A DNA stretch of 46,420 nucleotides from Nitrospira sp. (GTDB taxonomy: Bacteria > Nitrospirota > Nitrospiria > Nitrospirales > Nitrospiraceae). The stretch covers positions 1 to 46,420 of the forward strand of contig JALHMZ010000021.1 in NCBI GenBank assembly GCA_022843785.1, given 5' to 3'. This document shows positions 44,501-46,420 of this stretch, in pieces. The number at the start of each line of letters is the position of its first letter. Positions within the stretch are counted from its first letter, which is position 1. Under the pieces are notes generated by a model. It saw only the letters and a program-made list of their open reading frames with translations. It did not search any database and was not told the DNA's origin. The position numbers and the translations under genes were made by a program.

Positions 44501-46271
44501 ATACGACAGCGTCGGCAATATCCTGCAAATGGAACACAAAGTGCCGAACACGGCCAACGGCTGGACACGCAACTATGACTATGCCTTCAACAACCCTGCA
44601 CAGCCGGCCAGCAACCGCCTCTGGCGGACATGGGAACATGCTCCCCGTTGGAACGACTCAGGTGCTAGTAACAAAGTCACCTACGGCTACGACACCCACG
44701 GCAATATGCTGAATCTGGCCAATGTTGCACCGGGCCAACAGCTGCAATGGGATCACCGAGATATGATCAGGAGTCTCGATCTCGGCGGCGGCGGGGTGGC
44801 GCACTACCAGTATGACGCAGGCAAGCAACGCACGCGAAAACGCATCGTGAATCAGAATGGATTAGGCGGCTATTGGGAACGGATCTATCTCGGCGGCTAT
44901 GAGCGCTATCGCCGCTACAATGGGAGTAATACCGCCCCGGTCGAGGAGATCGAATCTCATCATCTGTTCGAGGGCGAGCAGCGGGTGTTGATGGTGGATG
45001 ATGTTATCGTGACCAACAGAACCCACGCCGATGGTCGCAACTATAGAACGGGACCACTGTATAGCTATCAGTACAGCAACCATTTGGGGTCGGCATGCTT
45101 GGAGCTGGATCACGAGGCGGCGATTATTTCCTATGAGGAATATCACCCCTATGGCACGAGTGCCTATCGGGCGATGACGCGCGACAGCGAAGCGCCGGCG
45201 AAACGGTATCGATATACGGGGATGGAGAGGGATGAGGAGAGCGGATTGAGCTATCACACGGCGAGATATTACTTGTCTTGGCTGGGACGGTGGGGAAGCT
45301 GCGACCCGGCAGGATTGGTGGACGGACTAAATATCTTCACATTTACTCAAGATAATCCCACTTCATTTATAGACAGAACAGGGCGCCAAGCTGTCAAGGT
45401 AGATGGCGGATTGTCAGAAGATGAAAAGGAAAGCCTTAAAAAGGAAATCGTTGCCAGAGGATTTGTGGAGAAACAAGCAGATGATTATCTAGAGTCGCAA
45501 GCGCGTTGCCAGAAAGTGGCAGATTATTGCAGTAAAAAGTTCCCAAGCGATAAGGCAATTGACGCAAAGATTAAAGAAGGCAAGGAGGCCTTTCAGTATT
45601 TCTCAGAGCCACCGGTTACTAACTTGAAACATTTTTTGTCTGGCCAAGGCAAAGAGCTTGAGATGTCCAGCGATCATTTTAAGGACCATCCGGATGTAAA
45701 AGCTGCGCTTGAGGGTCCGTGGCTCACAAGATTTAAGGAAGGAGTGGAGGCCAGGCTCCGAGACGGGAGGCTAGATCCGGCCGCAAAAGTAAGTGAACTT
45801 AGGATGATGTATCAGAGTGCGGTAGCTGCATACTCAAATGATTCTCAGGATGCGCTTGGATATTCAGTTGGGGGATTTCAGCTGCGTACAACGGTTGACG
45901 TGAGGGTAGTAAAGACGGGACCGTATGAATATGCGGTTGAATTCATTTCAATCACAAATCAGGCTTTTGATGTCTATAACTGGGATCCTGAAAAATTGAC
46001 TGCGGCGCCAGACGTAACAACCAAACTGAAAGTTAAAGCTCAGGACGCGGCTAAAGCAGCTATGGGATTGCCGTCGGATGCTGATATGTGCTGCATCCAA
46101 AATGCTGGTAAAGGGCAAGCGTATCTCATCCATTCTCAGCCTTGGAAAATTACAGAGAAGGATGCACTGAAACAATTTGGCTTTGAAGTTAAATTGCCTA
46201 AACCTCCGTCGAAGCAGCCTTCCGAAAAACGAACCCCTGCGCATAATCCGGATGAGAAATGGTGGGAATAA
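38511..46271 (+). CDS. Fused TcB-TcC / RHS-type toxin (SpvB, FG-GAP, TcdB middle, RHS core, variable C-terminal domain)
   Basis: This 2586-aa protein looks like the B and C parts of a Tc (ABC) toxin in one chain. An SpvB-type domain is near residues 20-300 (ITLPKGGGAIRGMGEKFAAN). FG-GAP/integrin-like repeats lie near 550-690 (DLTGDGHADI, DMSGDGLTDL, DIDGSGLVDI), TcdB middle domains near 740-1000, and RHS/YD repeats from about 1250. The RHS core is near 2186-2290 (SYEEYHPYGTSAYRAMTRD, RYRYTGMERDEESGLSYHTA) and ends DRTGR, where the core usually cleaves itself. About 290 C-terminal residues are unlike the rest and are the probable toxic module. No TcA gene is in the window. The start is a GTG without a strong ribosome site. 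Confidence 0.85.
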   Translation: MPEAKGNETGTQSTPDKSFQISPPAITLPKGGGAIRGMGEKFAANPVTGTGSMSVPIATSPGRGGFGPQLSLSYDSAAGNGPFGFGWSLSLPAITRKMDKGLPRYQDGQEQGPDSDVFILSGAEDLVPVYRQDQDGSWVAAHSGYQRDLNGFWVRDRTGQLVIHEDERDGYRVRRYGPRIEGLFARIERWTNSTDPGDTFWRSISKDNITTWYGKTRQSRITDPSDPTHSFSWLICESYDDKGNAIVYEYKPEDSADVNTSQANDRNRVRTVNRYLKRIKYGNRVSRLVQPDLTQASWMFEVVFDYGDHDLDVPLRDEAGRQWRVRQDPFSSYRAGFEVRTYRLCRRVLMFHHFTELGVTPCLVRSTDLHHAQSPVGCFLTSVAQSGYKRKPDGTYLKNSLPPVEFTYSKATIQEQVHEVDAASLENLPQGLDNSRYQWVDLDGEGLSGILTEQGGAWFYKRNQSAVPVRDLAGNETTRARFAPLECVATMPSSAHLSGGQQLLDLAGDGQLDVVDFEGATPGVFERTADEEWETHKPFTSLPNIAWRDPNLKFIDLTGDGHADILITEDQAFSWYPSLAESGFGPGERVRQAIDEEQGPRLVFADGTQSIYLADMSGDGLTDLVRIRNGAVCYWPNLGYGRFGAKVTMDHAPWFDAPDLFDQRRIRLADIDGSGLVDILYLTGQGVQLYFNQSGNAWSERRLLTAFPRIDNLSSVSTVDLLGNGTACLVWSSPLPGEARSTIRYIDLMGGQKPHLLIKTKNNLGAETEVTYAPSAKFYLQDKQAGKPWITKLPFPVHCVEKVTVRDIWRQTEFASTYSYHHGYFDGIEREFRGFGRVEQRDVETYGKFMQGNAASPYITDDHDLYQPPIKTITWYHTGAALDRERILSVFKDEYYPIRGFTEHQLSEPTLTPTDLSAEEWREAVRACKGMVLRQEVFELDVDALAQEKEVPVRLYTTAYHNSTITRLQPQGINRHAVFLVTESEAITYSYELDLRQTVPNPDPRIAHTLNLQFDAYGRALQSVAVVYPRLLPYADLTNTLKVEQLALIRKVQSERHIVYTETHFTAELPEDPDRHRLPAPCEVLTYELTGADSTTGFSPSGGLYLSLGDLRAFALSETLSDQGPRPVVSLAYHEQPADERAHKRLVEWVRMLYWKDDLTGPEPFGTNAWLGLAYETYKLALSRDLLGAVFGLKLTPEVFTALNTTTISGYTAGTVLSSALTNQWWIRSGVAGFTSDAAQHFYLPERYTDPFGSETTLQYDGKYDLFIQSRTDALGNTSGVALDHLGDPRFDYRVLAPMEMVDANGNRSEVAFDILGMVVALAVKGKGTEADDLIDFDDALLNPSAAAVQAFCTNATMNEQTAKTWLGNASARFVYHFGEARNAQGIFIKWEGLPAGACGIVRERHASKVALDPLRENPLQVSLECSDGGGNVLMKKVQAEPEQEGGPLRWIINGLTVLNNKGKPVKQYEPAFSVKFGCEIPQANGFATTIYYDAAGRVVRTEMPDGTFSRVEFSPWHVKTFDANDTVLESQWYAGRTPVDPTQPLPRDPVTGEITATPDQRAAWLAAQHADTPAQVHLDSLGREVIAIAHNRTNGVDDTYLTFTKLDAEGKPLWIRDARGNLVMQYITPAKANNDASNAIPANAVPCYDIAGNLLSQHSMDAGDRWMLMDAAGKPMLAWDLNETPQGNTATRENRFYRTDYDALHRPTALWLTINANVPIMIERYEYQDAVTPDVMNLNGQLIRHYDSSGLIETVRRDFKGNVQEVRRTLVRDATASVVDWQGSLAGKLETETYVQLGEYDALNRMTRQENWHRLGGVGAVYRPIYNERGVLQSETLTVRGTATEAIEEIRYNAKGQKEYLELGNGTLTQYEYDKETFRLTQIRTTRPVDASDFPDRHSNLQDIGIIQQLHYTYDPVGNITAVYDEAYKPVFFANAIVEPKSLYEYDALYRLISATGRENDSVDPGQSPGLFDREEATIFPITAPTALRRYTQRYEYDSVGNILQMEHKVPNTANGWTRNYDYAFNNPAQPASNRLWRTWEHAPRWNDSGASNKVTYGYDTHGNMLNLANVAPGQQLQWDHRDMIRSLDLGGGGVAHYQYDAGKQRTRKRIVNQNGLGGYWERIYLGGYERYRRYNGSNTAPVEEIESHHLFEGEQRVLMVDDVIVTNRTHADGRNYRTGPLYSYQYSNHLGSACLELDHEAAIISYEEYHPYGTSAYRAMTRDSEAPAKRYRYTGMERDEESGLSYHTARYYLSWLGRWGSCDPAGLVDGLNIFTFTQDNPTSFIDRTGRQAVKVDGGLSEDEKESLKKEIVARGFVEKQADDYLESQARCQKVADYCSKKFPSDKAIDAKIKEGKEAFQYFSEPPVTNLKHFLSGQGKELEMSSDHFKDHPDVKAALEGPWLTRFKEGVEARLRDGRLDPAAKVSELRMMYQSAVAAYSNDSQDALGYSVGGFQLRTTVDVRVVKTGPYEYAVEFISITNQAFDVYNWDPEKLTAAPDVTTKLKVKAQDAAKAAMGLPSDADMCCIQNAGKGQAYLIHSQPWKITEKDALKQFGFEVKLPKPPSKQPSEKRTPAHNPDEKWWE

Positions 46272-46341
46272 GAGGGAGAAGCAAAAGGTGTGTGAAGAAA
46301 TGGTGTCAGTGTGAGTTCAAGGTCCTAGTGCAACACCTGTA

Positions 46342-46367
46342 TCCTGGAGATTCCAGGAGCGAAGGAG
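46342..46367 (+). promoter_or_regulatory. Hairpin and ribosome site before the IS30 transposase
   Basis: TCCTGGA (46342-46348) and TCCAGGA (46352-46358) form a perfect 7-bp stem with a 3-nt loop, directly upstream of GAAGGAG (46361-46367). Such hairpins before transposase genes often limit read-in translation. The outer end of the element is not delimited; a GTGTTGCACT-like motif on the minus strand near 46326-46336 may belong to it. Confidence 0.55.
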
Positions 46368-46373
46368 TTGTAC

Positions 46374-46420
46374 ATGGGACACTATCACCGATTGACCCTT
46401 ATGGAACGTGAAGAACTCAG
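46374..46420 (+). CDS. IS30-family transposase N-terminus (partial)
   Basis: Only 15 codons are inside the window: MGHYHRLTLMEREEL, cut by the window edge. The pattern matches IS30 transposase N-termini, which carry a similar L...ER.E/QI motif leading into a helix-turn-helix. A good ribosome site (GAAGGAG) is 6 nt upstream. It starts about 100 bp after the toxin gene stop. If this is the left end of the element, the insertion lies where an immunity gene would be expected. Confidence 0.65.
   Translation, partial: MGHYHRLTLMEREEL

Overview
The window looks like a chromosomal stretch from a Gram-negative, high-GC bacterium, most likely a Nitrospira (phylum Nitrospirota) or close relative. This rests on Kdo and heptose genes for an outer membrane, on lipoproteins, and on my memory of gene orders and intergenic palindromes in that genus. 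No rRNA, tRNA or CRISPR array was seen, so the assignment is an inference.

Region 1 (1-11.5 kb) is a pyrimidine operon: pyrR, pyrB, pyrC, a DUF4149 membrane protein, carA, an SppA-like lipoprotein peptidase, an M48 metallopeptidase, carB, greA and a SAM hydroxide adenosyltransferase. It starts beside the end of an insertion sequence. A strong promoter is followed by a leader that carries a PyrR-binding hairpin, an antiterminator, an intrinsic terminator and a 38-codon leader ORF read through the terminator. Region 2 (11.5-16.2 kb) is accessory: an unknown protein, a Phd/VapC toxin-antitoxin pair with a clear promoter and palindromic operator, a SEC-C protein, a short orphan ORF, and bioA with a duplicated 3' fragment beside it.

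Region 3 (16.4-25.1 kb) is one tightly packed operon behind a perfect consensus promoter: lepA, lepB, rfaE1, kdsB, pyrG, kdsA, kdsD, pgsA. It links CTP synthesis (pyrG) to CTP users (kdsB for CMP-Kdo, and the CDP-DAG route that feeds pgsA). A lipoprotein esterase and plsY follow. Region 4 (26.7-28.5 kb) holds an unknown protein and a BrnT/BrnA-type toxin-antitoxin pair.

Region 5 (28.6-37.5 kb) is the best candidate for an undescribed system. A strong promoter precedes a 115-aa protein, a MutL/GlmL-type ASKHA ATPase with no mutase nearby, a barrel-sandwich/RnfC-like protein, a DUF6754-type protein, three unknown membrane proteins and a Memo-like protein whose usual metal ligands are replaced. 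Nearly every gap between these genes is filled by a short-word repeat array or long palindrome. Region 6 (37.5-46.4 kb) has a TPR protein, a 3' remnant of a second Memo-like gene, and a 2586-aa fused TcB-TcC/RHS toxin with an unrecognised, AT-richer C-terminal module. An IS30-type transposase begins about 100 bp after it.
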